DNA of 64,000 nt from Phaeobacter bryozoorum (lineage in GTDB: Bacteria > Pseudomonadota > Alphaproteobacteria > Rhodobacterales > Rhodobacteraceae), in assembly GCF_041893525.1 (NCBI RefSeq), contig NZ_CP169068.1; one strand, written 5' to 3'. This document shows positions 27,770-36,147 of this stretch, one piece after another. The position numbers and the translations under genes are program-made. Position 1 is the first letter of the stretch. Each line of letters starts with the position of its first letter. The notes beneath the pieces are model-generated. The model did not search any database. It saw only the letters and a list, made by a program, of their open reading frames with translations, and was not told the origin of the DNA.

Positions 27770-29020
27770 TCAGAAGCGATCCGCTGCAAAGGCAGAGAGG
27801 TCGATGGCGGGCCGACGCGCCTCGACCAGATCCGCGACCAGCTCGGCCGTGGCCGCCGATTGTGTCAGGCCGACATGGCCATGGCCAAAGGCATAGATCA
27901 CGCGCGTGTCACGGGTGGCGGTACCGATCACTGGCAGGCTATCGGGCAATGAGGGGCGATAACCCATCCACTGGGTGCCATTGGCCGTGTCCAGTTCGGG
28001 CATGAACTGCGCGGCCTTTGCCAGGAGCGTGTCCGCGCGTTTAAAGTTCGCAGGCAGTTTCAGCCCGCCCAGTTCGACCGCGCCGCCAACACGGACTCCC
28101 CCGCGAATCCGGCTCACCACAAAGCCATGTCGGCTGAAGGTAATATGCGTGCGCAGATCAAAACACCCCGCCGGCAGGGTCGTATTATAGCCGCGCTCGG
28201 TTTCCAGCGGCAGCCGGTCCCCCAGCCTGCGTGCCAGGTGATGTGACCAGGCACCGGCGGCTATCACGACATGATCCGCCAAGAGCGGCTCGCCCTCGGT
28301 CATGATGCGAATGCCATCGTCGCCGGTCTCCAGATCGCGCACATCGCCCTTGCGAAACTGGCCACCGCGCGCTGTGAAGGCCTGAAACAGATGCTCAACC
28401 CAGGCCTTGGGATCGCAGGTGTTCATCCAGTCGGGCGTGAACCCTGCGTGGGTAAACCGGGAGCTGAGACCGGGTTGGATCTCGGCGATTTCAGCCGGGC
28501 TGTGGAGCAGAGAAAACCGGATGCCGTGATCACGGCGCAGCTGCCAGCCGTATTGGCTGGCCGCGAACTCGGCCTCGGATTCATATAGCTGCAGGGCGCC
28601 TTCCCGCTGGATCATCGCTTCGCCGCCGGTATCGGAGATCTGGCGTTCCGTCGCGGCCTTGGCAAGGTGCATCAGAGCGGCCTGGGCCTTTACCACGGCC
28701 TGATAACGATCCCGCCAGCTGGCCCGCCAGAAGCGGATCAACCAGGGCGTCAGCTGCAGCGCGTAGGCAGGCGGCACAGACAGCGGGCCAAGCGGATCAA
28801 GGAGCCAGCCCGGCGCCTTTTTCATGATGCCGGGCGTCGCAAGCGGCTCAACATCGGTGAAGGCAAAGGCCCCGGCGTTGCCTGCGGAGGTTTCCTCGGC
28901 CACGCCCTTGCGATCCAGCAGGACAACCTGCCCGCCGCTGGCTGCAAGCTCGCTTTGCAACCGTAGAGCCGTGCTGACACCCACGACACCTGCACCGATA
29001 ACCACAACCGTCTTTGTCAT
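27770..29020 (-). CDS. FAD-dependent D-amino-acid dehydrogenase, probably D-hydroxyproline dehydrogenase
   Basis: 416 residues, DadA/DAO-type flavoprotein. The N-terminal dinucleotide motif is VVVIGAGVVGVSTALRL; the C-terminal family block is YRPSLPDSLPVIGTA and FGHGHVGLTQSA. In hydroxyproline catabolism such an enzyme (HypO in Sinorhizobium) oxidises cis-4-hydroxy-D-proline to pyrroline-4-hydroxy-2-carboxylate. That substrate is inferred from the neighbours: epimerase, deaminase and semialdehyde dehydrogenase upstream on the same strand. It lies 56 bases after the dehydrogenase stop and is probably in the same transcript. Confidence 0.85.
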   Translation of the reverse strand: MTKTVVVIGAGVVGVSTALRLQSELAASGGQVVLLDRKGVAEETSAGNAGAFAFTDVEPLATPGIMKKAPGWLLDPLGPLSVPPAYALQLTPWLIRFWRASWRDRYQAVVKAQAALMHLAKAATERQISDTGGEAMIQREGALQLYESEAEFAASQYGWQLRRDHGIRFSLLHSPAEIAEIQPGLSSRFTHAGFTPDWMNTCDPKAWVEHLFQAFTARGGQFRKGDVRDLETGDDGIRIMTEGEPLLADHVVIAAGAWSHHLARRLGDRLPLETERGYNTTLPAGCFDLRTHITFSRHGFVVSRIRGGVRVGGAVELGGLKLPANFKRADTLLAKAAQFMPELDTANGTQWMGYRPSLPDSLPVIGTATRDTRVIYAFGHGHVGLTQSAATAELVADLVEARRPAIDLSAFAADRF

Positions 29021-29076
29021 CTGCCCCCCATTCGTGACTGTGGCGAGGCCCCCGCCCCGCCACCTGCTAACCGGCG

Positions 29077-30507
29077 TTACGCCAAGGTATAGGCAGTTTT
29101 GACTTTTGTATAAAAGTCTTTCGCATGGCTGCCCTGCTCACGGGCACCAAAACTGGACCCTTTGGTGCCGCCAAATGGAACGTGATAATCCACCCCGGCG
29201 GTCGGAAGATTTGCCATCGCCATGCCGGCCTCGACATTGGCCTTGAAATGCGTCGCATATTTGAGCGATCCGGTGCAAATCCCTGCGCTGAGACCAAACG
29301 GTGTGTCATTGGCAACCATCAGCGCCTCGTCATAGTCGGCAACGCGAATAACCGATGCCAGCGGGCCAAAGACCTCTTCCTGATTGATGCGCATCTCGTT
29401 GGACGTCTCGGTCACCAGAGCAGGCGAAAGATAAAATCCCTTGGTGCTGCGCTGAAGCGTCTGGCCTCCGAGCACCCGCCCGCCTTCGCTGGCGGCGACA
29501 TCTATATAGTAGAGATCCTTCTCCAGCTGCCGCTCATCCACAACCGGACCAATCTGGGTCTCCTGATCCAGCGCATTGCCGACCCGAAGATCTGTCATCC
29601 GCTGGCCCAGAGCCGCGACAAAACGGTCGTGGATGCCTTCGGTCACGATCAGCCGCGAAGAGGCCGTGCAGCGCTGACCGGTGGAGAAGAACGCGCCATT
29701 GAGGCTGGCCTCGACCGCGGTCTCCAGATCGGCATCATCCAGCACCACCATTGGGTTTTTGCCACCCATTTCCAGCTGCAGCTTCTTGCGCTGCGCGCCG
29801 CAGGCAGCCGCAATGGCGCTGCCGGTCTCAACCGAACCGGTAAAGGAGACAGCATCAACATCACGGCTGTCCACAAGCCGCTGACCAACGGTGCTGCCGG
29901 TGCCAAAGACGATGTTGAAGACACCATCGGGCAAACCGGAGCGGTTGATGATCTCGGCCAGCGCATGGGCGCAACCCGGTGTCAGCTCGGCCGGTTTCAG
30001 AACAACCGCATTGCCATAGGCCAGTGCCGGGGCGACTTTCCAGGCCGGGATGGCGATGGGGAAGTTCCAGGGCGTGATGAGGCCGACAACGCCGACCGGA
30101 GAGCGGGTCACCTCGACACCGACGCCGGGGCGAACCGAGGCAAGTATCTCACCCGCCTGGCGCAGGGTTTCACCCGCGAAGAACTTGAAAATCTGCCCGG
30201 CCCGCGCCGCCTCGCCGATGCCTTCGGGCAGCGTCTTGCCTTCTTCGCGCGACAGCAGCCGACCCAGTTCGGCCTTGCGGGCCAGGATTTCGGTGCCGAT
30301 GGCGTCCAATATATCAAATCGCTGTTGCGGCGTGCTGGCGGCCCAGCTCGGGGCGGCGGCCTTCGCCGCGGCAATCGCGCGATCCATGTCTTCGGCCTGG
30401 CTGTTGGCGGCGTAGCCCAACATGTCCTGCGTGTCGGACGGGTTGATATTGGCGCTGGCGGCGGCGGTCTCCGACCAGTCGCCGGCGATCAGGTTGCGAT
30501 AGTCCAT
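29077..30507 (-). CDS. Aldehyde dehydrogenase, probably alpha-ketoglutarate semialdehyde dehydrogenase
   Basis: 476 residues, NAD(P)-dependent ALDH. Cofactor and catalytic motifs are TPWNFPIAIPAWKVAPAL, FTGSVETG, ELEMGGKN-like LEMGGKNPMVV (general base Glu) and FFSTGQRCTASSR (catalytic Cys). In this context it should oxidise alpha-ketoglutarate semialdehyde to 2-oxoglutarate, the last hydroxyproline step. ATG 30507 shares one base with the epimerase stop (TGATG) and has AGAGG 7 bases upstream; a TTG immediately before it is the alternative. Substrate assignment rests on the cluster. Confidence 0.9.
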   Translation of the reverse strand: MDYRNLIAGDWSETAAASANINPSDTQDMLGYAANSQAEDMDRAIAAAKAAAPSWAASTPQQRFDILDAIGTEILARKAELGRLLSREEGKTLPEGIGEAARAGQIFKFFAGETLRQAGEILASVRPGVGVEVTRSPVGVVGLITPWNFPIAIPAWKVAPALAYGNAVVLKPAELTPGCAHALAEIINRSGLPDGVFNIVFGTGSTVGQRLVDSRDVDAVSFTGSVETGSAIAAACGAQRKKLQLEMGGKNPMVVLDDADLETAVEASLNGAFFSTGQRCTASSRLIVTEGIHDRFVAALGQRMTDLRVGNALDQETQIGPVVDERQLEKDLYYIDVAASEGGRVLGGQTLQRSTKGFYLSPALVTETSNEMRINQEEVFGPLASVIRVADYDEALMVANDTPFGLSAGICTGSLKYATHFKANVEAGMAMANLPTAGVDYHVPFGGTKGSSFGAREQGSHAKDFYTKVKTAYTLA

Positions 30508-31451
30508 CAAAATACCTCTTGGGTGGTGATCCCCGCCCGATAGGGGTCTGCGGGATCAAAGTTCAAAACTGTGTCTCCGGTCACAAAGGCCGTGCCGGTT
30601 ATGGTCGCAATCACTCCGCCGCTGGAGCCTCTGCGGTATTGCAGCGAATAGGTGCTGCCGATCACGCTTTCCTGAATCCAGGTCACGCCGGGCGCAAGAT
30701 CGCCATCAGCAGCAAGGCAGGCCAGTTTCGCCGCCGAACCGGTGCCACAGGGCGAGCGGTCATAGGCTGTTCCCGGGCAAAGCACGAAGTTGCGTGCATG
30801 CCCTTCGGAGGTCAGCGGTGGCGCGACATACTCGACGTGGTCGATCATGGCGCCGTCGCGCCCGGTGATCCCCTGCTCGGCCAAGGCAAGCCGCAAGGCA
30901 ACGGCCCGCGCGGTCAGCTGGTCGATATGGGCCAAAGTGAGCGGTGCCGGTGCATCGGAGGTCAGGAAGAACCAGTTTCCACCCCAGGCGATATCGCCCG
31001 TGACGGGGCCTTGATCTGGCACCTCGACCACGACGTTGGCGCGATAGCGGTAGCTCTCGACATTTTCGACAGCGGCGCGATTGGCGGACTGCAAATGGAC
31101 GCCGACGGTCCCAACCGGCGTTTCGATATGATGTCGGCCCCGATCAAGGCGCCCGAGATGATGCAGGCTCACTGCGGTTCCTATGGTGGCATGGCCACAC
31201 ATGCCCAAGGGCCCGACCGGGTTGAAATAGATGACACCGACGGCGCAGCCGGGATCTGTCGGCGGCACCAGCAGGGCACCAACGATGGCGTCGTGACCAC
31301 GTGGCTCTGACAGCACCGATGTGCAAAAGCTCCGATGCTCGCGGAACAGGCGCTCGGCCCGCTCCGCCAGTGATCCACTGCCAAGGTCCGGCCCGCCCGA
31401 GAGGATCAGACGGGTCGGCTCTCCAGCGGTATGGCTGTCGATTACCCGCAT
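30507..31451 (-). CDS. 4-hydroxyproline 2-epimerase (proline racemase family)
   Basis: 314 residues. Both catalytic cysteines are present, in PLGMCGHATIG and DRSPCGTGSAAKLA, which separates it from trans-3-hydroxyproline dehydratases, where one Cys is Thr. The N-terminus MRVIDSHTAGEPTRLI is typical. It interconverts trans-4-hydroxy-L-proline and cis-4-hydroxy-D-proline in the cytoplasm, the first step of the pathway. The start overlaps the deaminase gene by 10 bases, and the stop overlaps the ALDH start, so the three genes are translationally coupled. Confidence 0.92.
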   Translation of the reverse strand: MRVIDSHTAGEPTRLILSGGPDLGSGSLAERAERLFREHRSFCTSVLSEPRGHDAIVGALLVPPTDPGCAVGVIYFNPVGPLGMCGHATIGTAVSLHHLGRLDRGRHHIETPVGTVGVHLQSANRAAVENVESYRYRANVVVEVPDQGPVTGDIAWGGNWFFLTSDAPAPLTLAHIDQLTARAVALRLALAEQGITGRDGAMIDHVEYVAPPLTSEGHARNFVLCPGTAYDRSPCGTGSAAKLACLAADGDLAPGVTWIQESVIGSTYSLQYRRGSSGGVIATITGTAFVTGDTVLNFDPADPYRAGITTQEVF

Positions 31452-32401
31452 AGCGCCGCAACATCGGGTTGCTGGCTCCAGTCGGCGTACCAGCTGCGGA
31501 AGAGGTCATATTGCGCTTCGACATAGGCTTTCTGGCTGGCGCTGAGCCGGTCGCTTTCGTTGAAATGCAGCTGGTATTCGCTGTCGCCGTTCAGCACCAT
31601 CAGGTGCTTGTAGTAGAGAACCAGATCCGCACCTTCGTCGAAGGAGGACAGCACCGCCAGTGCAGCTTCCAGTTCAAGCGCCTGCCGACGGGCTGTTGCA
31701 TTGCCCTTGGCCGCCAACTGGCAAAGCGAAACAAGATGCAGCACCTCAGCAGGCAGCGCATTGCCGATCCCGGTGATCGCGCCCCCGGCTCCACAGTTCA
31801 CATAGCCGTGGAACACGGTGGTATCGACGCCGATCATCAGGGTAACGCTGCTGTCCTGCGAGGTGATGTTCTCGGCTGCATACCGCAGGTCCTCAGCGCC
31901 GCCGAATTCCTTGAATCCGATCAGGTTCGGATGGTCACGACGCAGGTCAAAGAACAGATCAGCGCGCGTAGCGAACCCATAATAGGGGCTGTTGTAGATC
32001 ACCGCAGGCAGCGTGGGTGCGGCAGAGAGCACGGCCGCGAAATGGTCGCGCTGCGCGGCCACGGAACTGCCGCGCGACAGAACGCGCGGTATCACCATCA
32101 GACCGGCGGCCCCGACCTCGGCGGCATGAGCGGCATGGGCAGCGGCCTGCGCCGTATTGACAGCGCCAGTACCGACGATAGTCGGCACGCCAGCGGCAAC
32201 CAATCGGGCAACGCCTTCCATCCGCTCGGCATCGCTGATCAGTGGCCAGTCTCCCATCGATCCGCAATAGACCACCGCCGACATGCCCTTCGAAATCAGC
32301 TCCTGCCCCTTTTTGACCAGCGCATCGAAGTCCGGTCGGCGGTCGGCGGTGCAGGGGGTCATCAGGGCCGGGATACAGCCGGAGAATACGGGGTGTGTCA
32401 T
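31442..32401 (-). CDS. DapA-family pyrroline-4-hydroxy-2-carboxylate deaminase (HypD-like)
   Basis: 319 residues, class I aldolase barrel of the dihydrodipicolinate synthase family. The Schiff-base lysine lies in NLIGFKEFGG and the catalytic tyrosine in AVIYNSPYYG. The usual GTTGE motif is replaced by YCGSMGDWPLI, as in deaminase/aldolase branches that do not make dihydrodipicolinate. In hydroxyproline operons this family converts pyrroline-4-hydroxy-2-carboxylate to alpha-ketoglutarate semialdehyde. It is the first gene of the leftward operon, 158 bases from the divergent regulator. Confidence 0.87.
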   Translation of the reverse strand: MTHPVFSGCIPALMTPCTADRRPDFDALVKKGQELISKGMSAVVYCGSMGDWPLISDAERMEGVARLVAAGVPTIVGTGAVNTAQAAAHAAHAAEVGAAGLMVIPRVLSRGSSVAAQRDHFAAVLSAAPTLPAVIYNSPYYGFATRADLFFDLRRDHPNLIGFKEFGGAEDLRYAAENITSQDSSVTLMIGVDTTVFHGYVNCGAGGAITGIGNALPAEVLHLVSLCQLAAKGNATARRQALELEAALAVLSSFDEGADLVLYYKHLMVLNGDSEYQLHFNESDRLSASQKAYVEAQYDLFRSWYADWSQQPDVAALCG

Positions 32402-32472
32402 TGTTGGATCCTCTTCAATGGATATGAACCCGAGGGTGCTGGCTCTCGGCGCTATGCTTTATTGCATAATAC

Positions 32473-32488
32473 ATATTGGATCCAATAT
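32473..32488. promoter_or_regulatory. Perfect 16-bp palindrome, likely GntR-family operator
   Basis: ATATTGGATCCAATAT reads identically on both strands and lies between the divergent hydroxyproline operon and the GntR/FCD gene. The core TTGGATCCAA is the size and style of operators bound by FCD-type GntR dimers. A half-site-like TTGGATCC recurs at 32405-32412, next to the deaminase start. Binding by the adjacent regulator is inference. Confidence 0.65.
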
Positions 32489-32559
32489 TCAATATGATAT
32501 TTATCTGCACTTTCCCCGCAATGACGATCAAGGGTATAAACCGGACAAGGAGCGAAGAT

Positions 32560-33222
32560 ATGAAGTTGAAATCCGTTGATATATCCAAGACCGCGTCTGC
32601 CTCGACGATCGTCTTTGACGCCCTGCGCAAGGCGATTATCGAAGGAGACCTGAAGGAAGGTGAGCCGCTGCGGCAGGATGAGATTGCCCAGATGTTCAAC
32701 ACCAGCCGAATCCCCGTTCGCGAAGCGATTTCCAGACTTGAGGAACAGGGCCTGGTCAAAACCCAGCGCTACAAGGGCGCTGTCGTCTCAGGCCTGTCGG
32801 CGCAGGAAGCCAAGGAGATTTTCGATTTCCGCGCGGTTCTGGAATCGGAGGTGATCCGCCGTGCTGTCCCGCGGATGTCGCCTTTGGCGCTGGCCAACGC
32901 CAAGGCCTGCCTGGAAGCGTTCTCGCAGTCGGAAGATCCGATGACCTGGGGCGAGTTGAACCGGGATTTCCACTCCACACTCTATCGAGAGAGCGGGTTG
33001 CAATACCACATGGATGTGATCGACAATGCGATGGACCGCGTTGACAGCTACTTGAGGGCGCAGCTGGTGCTGACCAATGGTAACGAACGGGCCAATCGTG
33101 AGCACATCGCTATCTGGGAGGCCTGTGTTGCAGGCGACGCTGACCTTGCAGCGGCGCTCACACGTGACCACATCACCGGCTCCTGCGAAACGCTGCTGCA
33201 ACGATTGGAGGATTTCGGCTAA
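32560..33222 (+). CDS. GntR-family regulator with FCD domain, likely hydroxyproline regulator
   Basis: 220 residues. The N-terminal winged helix has DALRKAIIEGDLKEGEPLRQDEIAQMFNTSRIPVREAISRLEEQGLV. The all-helical FCD effector domain has FRAVLESEVIRRA, the metal-ligand-type NRDFHSTLYRES and REHIAIWEACVAGD. ATG 32560 is preceded by AAGGAG; the frame is open to 32476 but starts inside the operator region. It is divergent from the hydroxyproline catabolic operon with a perfect palindrome between them, so it very likely controls that operon and itself. Confidence 0.92.
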   Translation: MKLKSVDISKTASASTIVFDALRKAIIEGDLKEGEPLRQDEIAQMFNTSRIPVREAISRLEEQGLVKTQRYKGAVVSGLSAQEAKEIFDFRAVLESEVIRRAVPRMSPLALANAKACLEAFSQSEDPMTWGELNRDFHSTLYRESGLQYHMDVIDNAMDRVDSYLRAQLVLTNGNERANREHIAIWEACVAGDADLAAALTRDHITGSCETLLQRLEDFG

Positions 33223-33247
33223 GCGCCCGGAGCCGCCGCAATCTCCC

Positions 33248-34192
33248 TTAAGACGTCTTGAGCGCCTTCTTGCGACGCCGCCGCTCGGATAAAATGAAGC
33301 CCAGCACCGACCAGGGATGCTTCAAGGCCGATTTGTCCAGTTTCCGCAGCCCGCCCTTCAGATAGGTGCGGCGAAGTTGCCGTTCCTCAAGTCGGCTGCG
33401 AATGGCCTCGAGAATCGGGTCACCTTCGGTCAGACCGAAAACCTGCGCATCGGACAGGCGCTGGCGCAAAAGCGAAACCTCGCGGCCGACCTCTGCCAGA
33501 CGTTTTTTTCGAAAAGCCTCGGCATCTGTGATGGATTGCTGCGTGCTGGTCTGCCCCATACCGACCCGATAGATGATAAGATCTTCGTCGATGAATGCGA
33601 CGCGCCCCTCCAGCGCAGCACGGAACCCAAGCACAAGGTCCTCGTAGCAGTCTGCATATTGGATCGGACCATACTTGCGGAAGAGATCCTTGTGCCAGGC
33701 GCAGGTCGCCCCAAGGAACAACTGCATTGAACAGGCCGCGGACATGGCATCGGTCCGGGTGTAGAATGTTGCCTTGGCATAGGTTTTGGGCATCGGTTTG
33801 CCGTCCAATGTCTCGACCTGGCCGTGCGAGAAGACCAGAAGCGGATCGTCACGCTCAAAGACTTCAATGGTCCGTGCCACGCGCCCCGGAAGAGAGATAT
33901 CATCGCCGGACGCGGCAATGATGACATCACCTGTACTCAGGTTGAAGCATCGTTCGATATGTTTGTTGACGCCCAGGTTCTGCGGGTTCTTGTTGAGCAC
34001 AACGGAATGTGGCCCGGAGTAATCGGCGACCAGCGCCTCCATCGCCTCAAAGGTGCCATCCTGCGAACAATCGTCCGACAGCAGAATCTCGATAGGATCG
34101 CAGTCTTGTGCCAGCACGGCCTCAACCGCCTCTTTCACATAGTCCCGCTGATTGTAGGTAAGAAGCACAACTGAGTAGCTGTATCTGTTCAT
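33248..34192 (-). CDS. Glycosyltransferase family 2
   Basis: 314 residues. The N-terminus YSVVLLTYNQRDYVKEAVEAVLAQDCDPIEILLSDDCSQDG is a textbook GT2 start, and AASGDDISLPGR holds the DxD-type metal motif. GATCAWHKDLF and YEDLVLGFRAAL follow in the acceptor half. The tail is basic (SERRRRKKALK). The open frame reaches 34426, but ATG 34192 is where family similarity begins; its ribosome binding site is weak. Divergent from the amino-sugar genes, it probably contributes to the same surface glycan. Confidence 0.87.
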   Translation of the reverse strand: MNRYSYSVVLLTYNQRDYVKEAVEAVLAQDCDPIEILLSDDCSQDGTFEAMEALVADYSGPHSVVLNKNPQNLGVNKHIERCFNLSTGDVIIAASGDDISLPGRVARTIEVFERDDPLLVFSHGQVETLDGKPMPKTYAKATFYTRTDAMSAACSMQLFLGATCAWHKDLFRKYGPIQYADCYEDLVLGFRAALEGRVAFIDEDLIIYRVGMGQTSTQQSITDAEAFRKKRLAEVGREVSLLRQRLSDAQVFGLTEGDPILEAIRSRLEERQLRRTYLKGGLRKLDKSALKHPWSVLGFILSERRRRKKALKTS

Positions 34193-34535
34193 TTCAACCC
34201 AATCCAACCTGCACGCACGCGCAGAAAATCCATTGCTGTTGCCCCGGCGGGTCTCAGGCCTGTCTGACCACCTGGACGCCGACGCCGTTAGACCACCAAT
34301 ACTGCAGTTTGCAAGAAGGAGCCATGCCCGACAGCTGCGGTTGCCCGTGTGCGCAGCCAATGAAACTGCCTGCCCGCTGGCACCGCAATCGAGTGATCCC
34401 GGCGCTCTTCTGGCGGTCACAGTCACTTAGGCCAAGTTCCGCAATGCAGGCGCGGCATGCGCCAATTCGATTGATCGGAGATGACAATATGGTAGACAGC
34501 TGTGCCAATAGACCAGACTGGATCGCTCTTATTCG
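34193..34535. other. Intergenic region between GT2 and the FdtA-like gene
   Basis: No gene or clear hairpin is visible. It separates divergent genes and should contain both promoters. No palindrome stands out. Confidence 0.4.
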
Positions 34536-35015
34536 ATGATAGATCCGACGTTTGCTCCGATCAGCTGCCAAAGCCGGTCGTTGCCACAAGACCGGAGTAC
34601 GGATTTGCCACTCAGCGATTGCAAATTTATTGACCTGCCCAAGATCGAAGACGCACGCGGCAACCTGACATTTGTCGAAGGGATGAACCACATCCCGTTT
34701 GATATCAAACGCGTCTATTACCTCTACGATGTGCCGGGCGGATCGGATCGCGGCGCGCATGCGCACAAGGGTCTGCACCAGTTCATGATCGCGATGTCCG
34801 GCAGCTTTGACGTTGTTCTGGATGACGGGTTCGACAAGAAACGCTTTCATCTGAACCGCTCATATTTCGGCATCTACATCTGCCCGATGATGTGGCGATA
34901 TCTCGATAACTTCTCCTCCGGTGCGGTCTGCATGGTGATGGCATCCGCGCCTTATGACGAAGGCGATTATATTCGCGACTACACCGACTTCCGGCAGGCC
35001 GTGGGGGCAACGTGA
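34536..35015 (+). CDS. FdtA/QdtA-like dTDP-4-keto-6-deoxyhexose 3,4-ketoisomerase (cupin)
   Basis: 159 residues. Small cupin with DARGNLTFVEGMNHIPFDIKRVYYLYDVPGG, RGAHAHKGLHQFMIAMSGS and IYICPMMWRYLDNFSSGAVCMVMAS, all close to the FdtA family. These enzymes move the keto group of a dTDP-4-keto-6-deoxy sugar from C4 to C3 so that an aminotransferase can make a 3-amino-3,6-dideoxyhexose. The partner aminotransferase follows directly (TGATG overlap). The first 25 residues are not conserved-looking, so the start is uncertain. Confidence 0.88.
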   Translation: MIDPTFAPISCQSRSLPQDRSTDLPLSDCKFIDLPKIEDARGNLTFVEGMNHIPFDIKRVYYLYDVPGGSDRGAHAHKGLHQFMIAMSGSFDVVLDDGFDKKRFHLNRSYFGIYICPMMWRYLDNFSSGAVCMVMASAPYDEGDYIRDYTDFRQAVGAT

Positions 35016-36112
35016 TGCAGGTTCCGTTTCTCGATCTGAAAGCGGCCTATGATGAGCTGGCAGAGCGCAGCGAACCCCGGATGCTGGAGAGCCTGCGCTC
35101 CGGCTGGTATATCCTCGGCCCGGATGTTGCCGGGTTCGAGCAGGCGTTTGCCCGCTACTGCGGCGTCTCGCATGCGCTTGGTGTTGCTAACGGGCTGGAT
35201 GCCTTGCGCCTGGCACTTGTGGCGCTGGAAATCGGGCCGGGAGATCGGGTGCTGGTTCCCTCCAACACCTATATCGCCACCTGGCTGGCAGTATCGCAAT
35301 GTGGCGCGATCCCGGTACCGGTGGAGCCTGATCCGGCAACCCATAATATCACGGCTGACGGCATACGCGCCGCCATGGTGCCCGGCGCCAAGGCGGTTAT
35401 TCCCGTTCACCTATATGGCCAGCCCGCAGACATGACCGCGATCATGGCGGTTGCCCGCGAATTGGGGCTGAAGGTGATCGAGGACGCCGCGCAGGCGCAT
35501 GGCGCGCGCTGGGACGGACGCTCCATCGGCGGAACCGGTGATATCGTCTGCTGGAGTTTTTATCCGGGGAAGAACCTCGGAGCATTGGGAGACGGCGGCG
35601 CGGTCACCACCAATGACGATGCACTGGCCGACCGGCTATCGCTGCTGCGCAATTACGGGTCTCACGAAAAATACCGCAATGAGGTTGCAGGGTTCAACAG
35701 CCGCCTCGATCCGGTTCAGGCCAGCTTCCTGACCGTGAAGCTGGCGGTGCTGGACGACTGGAACGCACGGCGGGCGCAGATCGCCGCGCGCTACCTGTCG
35801 GAATTGTGCGATCTTGGCATTGCGCTGCCCAATGTCGCGGCCAAGGCCGATCCCGTCTGGCATCTGTTTGTGGTGCGGCACCCGGACCGGGACCGGCTGG
35901 CGAAAGATCTGGCCGATGTCGGCGTCCAGACCCTGGTCCATTATCCGATCCCGCCACATGCGCAGGCGGCTTATGCTTCCTTGGGTCTGACGGATTCGAT
36001 GCTGCCACTGGCAACGCAGCTGGCCCGGGAGGTGATCAGCCTACCCATCGGCCCGCATCAAAGCCACGCGCAGACCGATCATGTGATCAGCTGCCTCAGG
36101 CGGCTGGCCTGA
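35015..36112 (+). CDS. DegT/DnrJ/EryC1 aminotransferase (FdtB-like, 3-keto sugar)
   Basis: 365 residues, PLP-dependent sugar aminotransferase. FLDLKAAYDEL, GVANGLDALRLAL, EDAAQAHGARWDG and the PLP-lysine segment SFYPGKNLGALGDGGAV are diagnostic, and YPIPPHAQAAY is typical of the FdtB/DesV group. With the FdtA-like protein it should make dTDP-Fuc3N, dTDP-Qui3N or a related sugar; the exact epimer cannot be read. I use ATG 35015, which overlaps the upstream TGA; GTG 35012 is also possible. The RmlA/RmlB-type enzymes needed earlier in the pathway are not in this window. Confidence 0.92.
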   Translation: MQVPFLDLKAAYDELAERSEPRMLESLRSGWYILGPDVAGFEQAFARYCGVSHALGVANGLDALRLALVALEIGPGDRVLVPSNTYIATWLAVSQCGAIPVPVEPDPATHNITADGIRAAMVPGAKAVIPVHLYGQPADMTAIMAVARELGLKVIEDAAQAHGARWDGRSIGGTGDIVCWSFYPGKNLGALGDGGAVTTNDDALADRLSLLRNYGSHEKYRNEVAGFNSRLDPVQASFLTVKLAVLDDWNARRAQIAARYLSELCDLGIALPNVAAKADPVWHLFVVRHPDRDRLAKDLADVGVQTLVHYPIPPHAQAAYASLGLTDSMLPLATQLAREVISLPIGPHQSHAQTDHVISCLRRLA

Positions 36113-36147
36113 CCCCTGCCCCCTGCCCAGGTCAGAGCATGGTGCCA

